From: Halopolyspora algeriensis
GTDB taxonomy: Bacteria; Actinomycetota; Actinomycetes; Mycobacteriales; Pseudonocardiaceae
Assembly (NCBI RefSeq): GCF_003337235.1
Contig: NZ_QPJC01000001.1
Location: 524,353 to 588,352 of the forward strand
Reading direction: 5' to 3'
DNA length: 64,000 nucleotides
Made by a program: the position numbers and the translations under genes
Part shown: positions 19,396 through 27,204 of the stretch, in pieces
How the letters are laid out: each line of letters begins with the position of its first letter
Position numbering within the stretch: position 1 is the first letter of the stretch
Notes under the pieces: generated by a model
The model's input: the letters and a program-made list of their open reading frames with translations, nothing else
Told to the model about the DNA's origin: nothing
Databases searched by the model: none

Positions 19396-20685
19396 GTGAG
19401 CAACTCCAAGATCACCGATTCGGATGATGACGCGGTCCCCGGCGTCCTGCGCGTATCGGCCGCTCTGAGCTGGCGCGTGCTCGTCGTCCTCGGCATGTTG
19501 TACGTGCTCGGCCAGGTCGTGCGCAGGTTCTACGTCGTCCTGATTCCGGTCGCGATCGCGCTGCTGCTGGCGGCACTGCTGGCCCCCGCCGTGTCCAGGC
19601 TGATCCGGATGCGGGTTCCGAGCGCCCTGGCGACCGCGATCGTGATGATCGGCGGACTCGCCGCCGTGGGTGGCGTACTCACCTTCGTGATCAACGCGTT
19701 CATCACCGGATTTTCCGATCTGCAGTCCCAGGTGCTGGCAAGCTTCAACCAGATCCAGCAATGGCTGGCCAACAGCCCGCTGCGCCTGAGCCAACAGCAG
19801 TTCGACAACTTCATCGATCAGGCCCGGCAGTGGCTGCAGCGCAACCAGTCCGCACTGACCTCCGGCGCCCTGGCCACGGCCACGACGTTCGGGACTCTCC
19901 TGACCGGGCTGCTGTTGATGCTGTTCACGCTGGTCTTCTTCCTGCACGACGGCCGCCGGATCTGGCTGTTCCTGCTGCGGATCGTGCCGCGGTCCGCCCG
20001 GCACCGGGTCGACATCGCGGGGTCGCGGGGATTCGCCTCGCTGGTCGGCTATGTCCGCGGTACCGCCCTCGTGGCCGTCTTCGATGCGGTGGGGATCGGA
20101 ATCGGCCTGGCAATCATCGGCGTACCGCTGGCGGTTCCGTTGTCGGCCCTGATCTTCCTCAGCAGTTTCGTCCCGATCGTCGGTGCGATCGCCTCCGGTG
20201 CCGTCGCCGTCCTGGTGGCCCTGGTGACCAAAGGACCGATCGCGGCACTGCTGGTACTCGCGGTGGTGCTCGGAGTGCAGCAACTCGAGGGCAATGTGAT
20301 GCAGCCCCTGATCGTCGGCCGTGCGGTCCACCTGCACGTCCTGGCGGTCGTGCTGGCCGTCAGTGCGGGCGTGGTCCTGGCCGGGATCGTGGGGGCGCTG
20401 CTGGCCGTGCCGCTGATGGCCGTACTGAATTCGGCGATCCGATCGCTGGTCTCCGACGAGGACGGGGACACGCAGGTCCGTCCCACCGATTCGCACGAGT
20501 CCCTGCCCCCCGAGGAACGGAAGGACCCGGAACCTCCCGAAAAGCCGGCGGTCACACGACACGGAGAAACCCCGGAGTCGGCCACGGGAGGCACGTCAAC
20601 GGACGAGAGCACGGAAGGCGGCCCCGACGGGGACCGGACGCCGGACGACGGAAACACCGGTGAGCGACCGGACGAGGACCGGTGA
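19396..20685 (+). CDS. AI-2E family transporter (PerM/TqsA-like)
   Basis: The 429-residue membrane protein fits the AI-2E permease family. It has two N-terminal spans, a soluble helical loop (FSDLQSQVLASFNQIQQWLANSP), and five or six C-terminal spans including FFLHDGRRIWLFLLR, LIFLSSFVPIVGAIASG and QQLEGNVMQPLIVG. The Pro-Ile-Val-Gly block and the GNVMQPLI segment are typical. The last 80 residues are an acidic Pro/Glu/Asp-rich cytoplasmic tail. Family members export small molecules or ions and most substrates are unknown. The GTG at 19396 is chosen from the leaderless -10 spacing. Only two bases separate its stop from the convergent GGDEF gene. Confidence 0.88.
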   Translation: MSNSKITDSDDDAVPGVLRVSAALSWRVLVVLGMLYVLGQVVRRFYVVLIPVAIALLLAALLAPAVSRLIRMRVPSALATAIVMIGGLAAVGGVLTFVINAFITGFSDLQSQVLASFNQIQQWLANSPLRLSQQQFDNFIDQARQWLQRNQSALTSGALATATTFGTLLTGLLLMLFTLVFFLHDGRRIWLFLLRIVPRSARHRVDIAGSRGFASLVGYVRGTALVAVFDAVGIGIGLAIIGVPLAVPLSALIFLSSFVPIVGAIASGAVAVLVALVTKGPIAALLVLAVVLGVQQLEGNVMQPLIVGRAVHLHVLAVVLAVSAGVVLAGIVGALLAVPLMAVLNSAIRSLVSDEDGDTQVRPTDSHESLPPEERKDPEPPEKPAVTRHGETPESATGGTSTDESTEGGPDGDRTPDDGNTGERPDEDR

Positions 20686-20687
20686 GC

Positions 20688-21884
20688 TCACGCCACGGTG
20701 ACGGCGTTGCGCCCGCTCGACTTCGCGGCGAGCAGTGCCGCGTCGGCGGCCACCAGCAGGTCCGACAGCTCGTAACCGAATCGCAGTGTGGTGGCGACAC
20801 CGATGCTCACGGTCAGGTCGTCGAGTACACGCCGGCTGCCGTGGGTGTCCCGCGCAGGCACGGACAGCGAGGCGGTCGACAGCCGCAGCCGCTGTGCGAC
20901 CGTGCATGCGACGTCGGTGTCGGCTCCCGGTAGCAGCACCACGAATTCCTCACCACCGAAGCGACCGACGACGTCCTCCTTGCGCACACCGCCACGCAAT
21001 CCCAGTGCCACCGCTGCCAGAACGGTATCCCCCGCGAGATGACCGAGCTCGTCGTTGACCCGCTTGAAGTGGTCGAGATCGAGCAACAACACCGCCGTGG
21101 GTTGTGCCCGGGTGCATGCGCGCGACAACTCCACGCGCGCCATCCGCTCCCAGTGCACCGCGTTGGCAAGCCCGGTCTTGCCGTCACGCTGGGCCGAACG
21201 TCGCCACTGCGGCAACTGGCAGGCGAGGTCCAGCAGCGCCAGTGGTGGCCCGGCCAGCAGCGCGGCAGCGGGGTAGGAGCTCACCGCGATCGCAATCAGG
21301 CCACCCAGGCTGACGGCGACGACGCCCAGCAGCACGTCGATCGGTTCACCCAGCACCTCCTCCCGGCGTGCCGCCGGCTCACGCAACCGCAGCCCGATGG
21401 CCACGAGCACCGCGCGGACGAGCAGCAGAACAGCACCTGCGAGTACGAGCAGGGCAGGCTCCCAGCGTGGCTGCTCCCAGCCGACCACCCACCGTGCGGC
21501 GAAGACCGCCAAGGTGGTCGAGGCAGTGGTGAACAACCACCGGTACAGCTCCGGCCGTACGTCCAGCACACCGTGCAACGCCGGTCCGAGCAGCAGCAGC
21601 ACGAGCAGGCTGGGGGGCAGGGTCAGAATTCCGGCCGCCAAGTAGGCGATGTGGACGATCCACGGATTACGCCGCACGTCATGCCGGAGGTGAATCGATA
21701 CCGACGTCCCGACGATCACCAAGCCGGCCGTGAGCGCGAGCACGGCGAACATCGTGAGGGCACGCGACTCCGGGGGCGGGGTCGTGGCAATGACCACCGC
21801 AGCGGTCACCACAGCGATGACCTGCACCAGGAGCACGTAGACCAGTGCCGGTGGGCGCAGCTTCCACAGTGCCCATACCCCCAT
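20688..21884 (-). CDS. Membrane-bound GGDEF diguanylate cyclase
   Basis: The 398-residue protein has about six hydrophobic segments in the first 220 residues and a canonical C-terminal GGDEF domain. TAVLLLDLDHFKRVNDELGH is the substrate and metal block, GRFGGEEFVVLLPG is the active site, and SIGVATT and ADAALLAAKSSGRN complete the fold. An inhibitory-site motif RKED sits five residues before GRF-GGEEF spacing expects it, so product inhibition is plausible. It should synthesise c-di-GMP in response to a membrane-sensed cue. The ATG at 21884 follows GGAGG; longer upstream frames are shadow. Confidence 0.88.
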   Translation of the reverse strand: MGVWALWKLRPPALVYVLLVQVIAVVTAAVVIATTPPPESRALTMFAVLALTAGLVIVGTSVSIHLRHDVRRNPWIVHIAYLAAGILTLPPSLLVLLLLGPALHGVLDVRPELYRWLFTTASTTLAVFAARWVVGWEQPRWEPALLVLAGAVLLLVRAVLVAIGLRLREPAARREEVLGEPIDVLLGVVAVSLGGLIAIAVSSYPAAALLAGPPLALLDLACQLPQWRRSAQRDGKTGLANAVHWERMARVELSRACTRAQPTAVLLLDLDHFKRVNDELGHLAGDTVLAAVALGLRGGVRKEDVVGRFGGEEFVVLLPGADTDVACTVAQRLRLSTASLSVPARDTHGSRRVLDDLTVSIGVATTLRFGYELSDLLVAADAALLAAKSSGRNAVTVA

Positions 21885-22062
21885 GGAGCTTTCCACCTCC
21901 CCTGCGGCAGCCTCGCACATGGCGAGACTGGGCAGAAGGCCGCCAATCCCATCCATTCGGGTCAAGCAGCCTGCGAAAATACGCACTCTCCGTGCTCGAC
22001 TCACCGTGAGGGGTTGCCCCCACACGCGTATACGGCACGATAGCGCCGGGAAGGAGCACAGG

Positions 22063-23319
22063 TTGACCAGCCGACGAGCAGGATCCGCACACCCGGGCGG
22101 CGAGCGCGTACCACGACAGGCACCGGCGCAACAGGGTTCCCACGAGGCACCGGACGGCCGATCGCCACTGTGGCGAGCACACAACGGCCTGCGTGCCGTC
22201 GCGTTCCTGTATGCCCTGGTGTGGTTCGCCCTGCTGGTGAACGACTACGCGCGGCCGGTACTGGGCTCGATCGTGCTGGTGCTCATGGCGGTGTGGACCG
22301 CATTCACCATCCACCGGTACCGGACGCCCAACGGGCGGACGAACCGGCTGGTGCTCATCGACCTGGCCGTGGCCCAGGTCCTGTTCCTGGCCAACGAGTT
22401 CGTCCTGACCGAGCAGCAGATGCAGGCCGGGCTGCCCACGGTGGTCACGGTATGGCACGGGTCGATGGTCACCGCGGCTTCCGTGCAGTGGGGCATGCTC
22501 GGTGGCGGTGTCGTCGGCGCTGTCGCGGCCCTGTCGAATTTCCTGCTCCGCGGCTACATCGACAGCAACATGTGGATGGACACGGTTCTGCACGTCGGCG
22601 CCGGTCTGCTGCTCGGGCTGGCTTCCGACACGGCGCGCACCTCCACCGAGCGACTGAGCAGGGCACTGCGCGCGGAAGCCGCCACAGCCGAACGCGAGCG
22701 GTTGGCCCGCTCCATCCACGACAGCGTGCTGCAGGTTCTCGCACAGGTACGAAAGCGCGGTCTTCAACTGGGAGGCGAATCCGCCGAACTCGGACGGCTG
22801 GCCGGCGAGCAGGAGGTCGCACTGCGCTCGCTGATGGCCGCGGCCCCGCCCGAGTCGACCGAGCACGACGAGACCGATCTCGCCGCCCGGATCCGGGTCC
22901 TCGGCACTGCCGGGGTTCAGGTGTCGGTGCCCGCGACCCCGGTCCTGCTGCCTGCGCCGATGGCATCGGATCTGTTCTCGGTGGTCCGGGAGGCATTGGA
23001 CAACGTCGATCGGCATGCGGGAGACGATGCGAAAGCGTGGGTTCTGCTCGAGGACCTCGGGCACGAGATCGTCATCAGCATCCGCGACAACGGCCCCGGT
23101 ATTCCCGAGGGCAGACTGAGCGCGGCGGAGTTCCAAGGCCGGATGGGGGTTGCCCAGTCCATCCGGGGCCGGGTCGAGGACCGGGGCGGGACGGCCACTT
23201 TGGACACGGCGCCGGGTGACGGCACCGAATGGGAGATCCGGGTCCCCCGGCCCGGTGATACGAACAGCATCGGACAGGGCACCGCAGGACATCGGCAGAA
23301 ATCCCCGGGAGCGCAGTGA
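22063..23319 (+). CDS. Sensor histidine kinase, NarL-partner type (HisKA_3)
   Basis: The 418-residue kinase begins with a short Arg-rich tail, then about five membrane spans (residues 45-195), and a HisKA_3 dimerisation helix with the phospho-acceptor His219 in ARSIHDSVLQVLAQVRKRG. The ATPase domain shows SVVREALDNVDRHAG (N box), RDNGPGIPEG (G1 box) and a GMGV-like end. The signal is unknown; the membrane region suggests an envelope stimulus. TTG at 22063 is favoured by GGAAGGAG upstream. The cognate regulator follows 12 bases after the stop. Confidence 0.88.
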   Translation: MTSRRAGSAHPGGERVPRQAPAQQGSHEAPDGRSPLWRAHNGLRAVAFLYALVWFALLVNDYARPVLGSIVLVLMAVWTAFTIHRYRTPNGRTNRLVLIDLAVAQVLFLANEFVLTEQQMQAGLPTVVTVWHGSMVTAASVQWGMLGGGVVGAVAALSNFLLRGYIDSNMWMDTVLHVGAGLLLGLASDTARTSTERLSRALRAEAATAERERLARSIHDSVLQVLAQVRKRGLQLGGESAELGRLAGEQEVALRSLMAAAPPESTEHDETDLAARIRVLGTAGVQVSVPATPVLLPAPMASDLFSVVREALDNVDRHAGDDAKAWVLLEDLGHEIVISIRDNGPGIPEGRLSAAEFQGRMGVAQSIRGRVEDRGGTATLDTAPGDGTEWEIRVPRPGDTNSIGQGTAGHRQKSPGAQ

Positions 23320-23331
23320 AGGAGTGACACG

Positions 23332-24006
23332 ATGACCGGGCCGGACATTTCGGTAATGGTGGTCGACGACCACCCGATGTGGCGGAACGGGGTCGCCAGG
23401 GACCTCGAAGAACGCGGCTTCGAAGTGGGAGCCACCACCGGGGACGCGGTCTCGGCGCTGCGCATCGCCCGGACGGTGCGACCCGACGTCGTGCTGATGG
23501 ACCTCAACCTCGGTGACACCTCCGGTGTCGAGGCGACGCGGCAGATCACCCAGGAAATCCCGGGGACACGGGTGCTGGTCCTGTCCGCCAGTGGCGAGCA
23601 CGGTGACGTCCTGGAGGCGGTGAAGGCGGGAGCGTCCGGCTACCTGGTCAAATCCGCCTCCGTGGACGAGTTGGTGGACGCGGTGCGCCGTACCGCTGTC
23701 GGGGATGCGGTGTTCACTGCGGGACTGGCCGGGCTGGTTCTGGGCGAATACCGGCGCATGGCCATTGCTCCGGATGCGGGATCGCAGGCCCCGCAACTGA
23801 CCGACCGCGAGACCGATGTGCTCCGTCAGGTGGCCAAGGGACTCACCGCACGGCAGATCGCGAGCAAACTGGTGATCTCGCATCGCACGGTGGAGAACCA
23901 CGTGCAGTCCACGCTGCGCAAGCTGCAGTTGCACAACCGTGTCGAACTCGCCCGCTACGCCATCGAGCACGGGCTCGACGAGGACGGCGCCTTCGGGAAG
24001 CAGTAG
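23332..24006 (+). CDS. Response regulator, NarL/FixJ family
   Basis: The 224-residue regulator has a receiver domain with acidic pair DDH at residues 11-13, phospho-acceptor Asp57 in VLMDLNLGDTSG, and the conserved Lys in SGYLVKSAS. Its LuxR-type helix-turn-helix is at about residues 150-215 (LTDRETDVLRQVAKGLTARQIASKL ... SHRTVENHVQSTLRKL). It is the partner of the kinase just upstream (AAGGAG ribosome site between them). Target genes are not evident from the sequence. Confidence 0.93.
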   Translation: MTGPDISVMVVDDHPMWRNGVARDLEERGFEVGATTGDAVSALRIARTVRPDVVLMDLNLGDTSGVEATRQITQEIPGTRVLVLSASGEHGDVLEAVKAGASGYLVKSASVDELVDAVRRTAVGDAVFTAGLAGLVLGEYRRMAIAPDAGSQAPQLTDRETDVLRQVAKGLTARQIASKLVISHRTVENHVQSTLRKLQLHNRVELARYAIEHGLDEDGAFGKQ

Positions 24007-24102
24007 AGGTCACGGGGCGGCTCGCGTGCCGATGCGGGTAGCGGTCCGGCGCCGCCTCACTGCTGAAGAGCCCGACATCGGCGAGGTCACCGCTCAGGTT
24101 GA

Positions 24103-25740
24103 TCACCCCAGCACGGCGTGCACCGCTTCGCGTGCCCGCGCCGGATCCGGCGCGGCGAGTGCTTCCTCGGCAGCCTGCCGGTACACGGCCAGCGAGTGCC
24201 CCGCCAGCGCCGATCCCACGGCAGGCACGGATGCCGCCACCATCGACAGGCTGGTCACACCGAGCCCGACCAGCACGCGGGCGAGCAGGGGATCGGCTGC
24301 CGCCTCCCCGCACACGCCGACCGGCTTGCCGAGCTCCTCACCGGCGTGCCCGATCGTCGCGATCATCCGGAGCAGTGCGGGCTGCCACGGATCGTTGAGT
24401 TCGGCCAGTGCCCCCAGCGTCCGGTCCGCCGCGAACACGTACTGGGCGAGATCGTTGGTTCCGATGCTGACGAAGTCGACGGCTCCCAGAATCTCCCGGA
24501 TGCTCAGCGCGGCCGCCGGAACCTCGACCATCACCCCGGCCCGCCGGATTCCGGCGGCACGAGCCCGCTCGACGAACCAGATGGCCTCACTCACGGTCGA
24601 GATCATCGGCGCCATCACCGCCACCTCGGCCCCCGAGTCGGCCGCGGCCGCCGCGATCGCTTCCAACTGGCGCTCCAGCATCGCGGTCCGCTCGAAGGAG
24701 ACCCGTACTCCGCGCACGCCGAGTGCCGGGTTCGGCTCGGTACCGGAGTCGAGGAACGGCAGTGGTTTGTCCGCTCCCGCATCCAGCGTGCGTACCACGA
24801 CCGGCTTACCGGTGAAAGCCGTGAGCACCTCGGCGTAGGCGGACCGCTGTGTATCGACATCGGGCTCGTCGGACGCGGCCAGGTAGCAGAACTCGGTGCG
24901 AAACAGGCCCACACCCTGCGCTGCTGCCTCGACCGCTGTCTGCGTGTCGGTCACCGAACCGACATTGGCCAGCACCGAGACCCGCATGCCGTCGGCGGTG
25001 GTGCCGATCCCGTTCCATGCGCGATCGGTGACGTGCTCGGCCGCCTCGATCCGGACCGGCCGGTCGGAGACCTCCACGGTCCCGGCTTCCCCGTCGACGA
25101 CCGCCGCCACGGCGTTGTCCACGGACAGGATGCCGCGTACGGCGACCACGGCGGGGATGCCCAGCGACCGCGCGAGAATCGCGGTGTGGCTGGTCGGTCC
25201 CCCTTCCTCGGTGACGAGGGCGAGTACGAGCTCGGGGTCGAGGTCGGCGGTGTCGGCGGGGGCCAGATCGCGGGCGAGCAGCACGCTGGGGCCCTCCAGG
25301 GCGGGGACGCCGGGAGGGGCGACACCGAGCAGTTCGGCGATGATCCGATCGCGCACATCGCGCACGTCACGGATGCGCTCGGAGAGGTAACCACCCGCTT
25401 CGCGCAGTGCATCGGCGAAGGTGTCGGCGGCTTCCAGAACCGCGCGAGCCGCGGGCAAGGCTTGCTCGGTGACCTGCTGCTCGGCCCGGGAGATCAGAGC
25501 GGGGTCCATCGCCATCGCAGCCGTGGTCTCCAGGATCGTCCTCCCGGCACTTCCGGCTCCGGCAGCACGGGTGAACAGGTGGTTCGCGACGGCTTCGGCA
25601 GCGGGGCGAATGCGGGTCGCCTCACTGTCCGGGTCCGCGGGAGTCGGCGTGGTGGGAGGGTCGGGCAGTGGTTCGGCCACGCGCACCAGCGGCCCCGCGG
25701 CCCTTCCCGAACTCACTCCCACCCCGCTCATTCGCACCAT
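24103..25740 (-). CDS. ptsI: PTS enzyme I (phosphoenolpyruvate-protein phosphotransferase)
   Basis: The 545-residue enzyme takes phosphate from PEP onto His185, in TEEGGPTSHTAILAR, and passes it to HPr. The PEP-binding barrel shows VRTLDAGADKPLPF, PALGVRGVRVSFE, SIGTNDLAQY and the active-site Cys in GVCGEAAADPL. No HPr or sugar-specific component is beside it, which is unusual for actinomycete fructose PTS clusters, so those partners must lie elsewhere. The gene looks leaderless: -10 TATGGT (25754-25749) precedes the start by eight bases, inside an inverted repeat listed separately. Confidence 0.93.
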   Translation of the reverse strand: MVRMSGVGVSSGRAAGPLVRVAEPLPDPPTTPTPADPDSEATRIRPAAEAVANHLFTRAAGAGSAGRTILETTAAMAMDPALISRAEQQVTEQALPAARAVLEAADTFADALREAGGYLSERIRDVRDVRDRIIAELLGVAPPGVPALEGPSVLLARDLAPADTADLDPELVLALVTEEGGPTSHTAILARSLGIPAVVAVRGILSVDNAVAAVVDGEAGTVEVSDRPVRIEAAEHVTDRAWNGIGTTADGMRVSVLANVGSVTDTQTAVEAAAQGVGLFRTEFCYLAASDEPDVDTQRSAYAEVLTAFTGKPVVVRTLDAGADKPLPFLDSGTEPNPALGVRGVRVSFERTAMLERQLEAIAAAAADSGAEVAVMAPMISTVSEAIWFVERARAAGIRRAGVMVEVPAAALSIREILGAVDFVSIGTNDLAQYVFAADRTLGALAELNDPWQPALLRMIATIGHAGEELGKPVGVCGEAAADPLLARVLVGLGVTSLSMVAASVPAVGSALAGHSLAVYRQAAEEALAAPDPARAREAVHAVLG

Positions 25741-25777
25741 GGTCGGAGACCATACCTGTTTGCGACACTCTCCGACC
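25741..25777 (-). promoter_or_regulatory. ptsI: Inverted-repeat operator overlapping the ptsI promoter
   Basis: GGTCGGAGA (25741-25749) and TCTCCGACC (25769-25777) are exact 9-bp reverse complements, 19 bases apart. They bracket the -10 TATGGT (25754-25749 on the minus strand). A repressor bound here would block ptsI. The regulator is unknown. Confidence 0.5.
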
Positions 25778-26876
25778 TGTGGTGACGCCTGGAGGCGACG
25801 TGGCCGTACGGACCGGCCGAGACGGTCTTACTCAGCACGGCCGGGCGAGTTCTACTTCGCTCGAACGGAGTAGGCAGGTCATGGTCGGTGAGTAACTGAT
25901 GAGCAGCCATACGGATCCGCCCGGAGCGGGGGACTCGCATGCTGGAGACATGACTCGACAGCAGGACACCAGGAACGCGAAACCGGACCCCGGCGCCAGA
26001 GCGGCCGGATTCCCGGAGTCCCGGAGCACCGCTCCCGAGGAGGGCGTGCGCCCCCGGACCGACGTCCGCTCTCGGGAGACTCACCAGGGCAACAGCACCG
26101 AAGGGGGCCCGGTGTCCACGGGTGCCCGCCGACCGGAACTGCTTCACCGGGAGCCGGTGGACACCAGCCGGGCGGGGCCCGAGCAAACTCCGGTCGCCGA
26201 GTTCTCCGGGACTGCGTCCCCTTCGAACCCGGAAACCACCGACAGTGCCCGCAACGGGCTGCGGTGGGTGATGAGGGCACCGCTCTCACGCCGTCGCCCC
26301 GAGTGCTGTCCCGGCTCGTATCCACGAAGCAGCCGGGCGTTCCGGGACTGCGGCTCGCTGTGGAACTCCGGGCCGGCAATACGCCTTCCGGGACTCCGGT
26401 ACGCCGTTTGACGTACTGCGAACGGTTCGGCGCCTTCGAACACACCCCCGTTCGGGGTCTTTCGGGGCACGGCACGTCATTGTGGACGGTACAGGCCTCA
26501 GACTGGGGTGGTTGCTGCTCGCCGGTCTCGCGCCACCGACGAACAGCAACCGCTGGGGTCGGCCGTAACGCCCCCCGTACGTCCGGCCCCAGCCTCTCGA
26601 ACCCCGGGAACGGGAACGGCCACAGCAGCGGCCCGGCCCGTCATCCGAGCCACCACGGCCGAAAGCTCGGACCTCGGGCCGAAGTCCCGCGGTATCGCCG
26701 CGACCACGGGTTTCTCCGGCACGCGGATTGGTGGTCGCGCGGATTGGTAGAGCCATCTGCTTGGTCACATCGGTCCTCGGGTAGGCGGCACCGGCCGCTT
26801 TCTTCCCACGCACGCAATCGGCACCGCCGGGGGATTCCCCTACCCGATCCCTACGCAAGCCAATCCGTGGACTCTC
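25778..26876. other. Gene-poor kilobase between ptsI and the mycoredoxin gene
   Basis: No frame here shows a recognised protein. Four copies of a short motif TCCGGGACT(C/G)CG occur (26015-26025 inverted, 26205-26216, 26341-26353, 26387-26399). One open frame, 25899-26411, is listed at low confidence. Base use is less codon-periodic than in neighbours, consistent with decayed sequence. Confidence 0.45.
25899..26411 (+). CDS. Doubtful hypothetical protein
   Basis: A 170-codon frame begins ATG and gives a hydrophilic sequence (MSSHTDPPGAGDSHAGDMT), with no membrane segment, motif or family resemblance. The third-position bias is weaker than in surrounding genes and there is no clear ribosome site. 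It may be a remnant or a chance frame. Confidence 0.2.
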   Translation: MSSHTDPPGAGDSHAGDMTRQQDTRNAKPDPGARAAGFPESRSTAPEEGVRPRTDVRSRETHQGNSTEGGPVSTGARRPELLHREPVDTSRAGPEQTPVAEFSGTASPSNPETTDSARNGLRWVMRAPLSRRRPECCPGSYPRSSRAFRDCGSLWNSGPAIRLPGLRYAV

Positions 26877-27200
26877 TTACGAGTTGCTTCGGAAGCCGAG
26901 AGCGTTGATCGCTCCCTCGACCGCTCCCGGTTTCCGGTCCGGTACCCGTTCGGGGGCGTGTGTATCGGCAGCCTCCACAACCTGGCTCGCCGAGGGGTTC
27001 ACCGCCGACCACTCGCCGATCACGACGGTCGGTACCGTCTCGTTGCCCTCGGCAAGGGAGCGGACGGTGGCCGCGGCATCCGGATCCTGCCAGATGTCCA
27101 CCTCGGTGAAGTCCATTCCCCGGCGCCGCAGCCCGGCACGCAACGACATGCAGAACGGGCACCCGGGGCGGGTGTAGACGGTGACTTCCTGCGATCCCAT
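26877..27200 (-). CDS. Mycoredoxin/glutaredoxin-like protein
   Basis: This 107-residue thioredoxin-fold protein carries the redox pair CPFC in VTVYTRPGCPFCMSLR, the cis-proline block ETVPTVVIG and a C-terminal extension of about 30 residues. Such proteins in actinobacteria reduce mycothiol mixed disulphides, a role inferred from family only. ATG at 27200 follows GGAGG, and the gene begins four bases after the MMPL transporter stop, so it is co-expressed with that transporter. Earlier in-frame starts would run into the transporter gene. Confidence 0.85.
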   Translation of the reverse strand: MGSQEVTVYTRPGCPFCMSLRAGLRRRGMDFTEVDIWQDPDAAATVRSLAEGNETVPTVVIGEWSAVNPSASQVVEAADTHAPERVPDRKPGAVEGAINALGFRSNS

Positions 27201-27204
27201 GGAT

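Noticed and set aside
21679-23970. 763-codon minus-strand frame across kinase and regulator
   Set aside because: Shadow of the two-component genes. The real minus-strand GGDEF gene lies in another frame.
26264-26908. 214-codon plus-strand frame before the mycoredoxin gene
   Set aside because: Composition (His/Arg/Ser-rich, no hydrophobic core) and overlap with the real minus-strand gene suggest chance.
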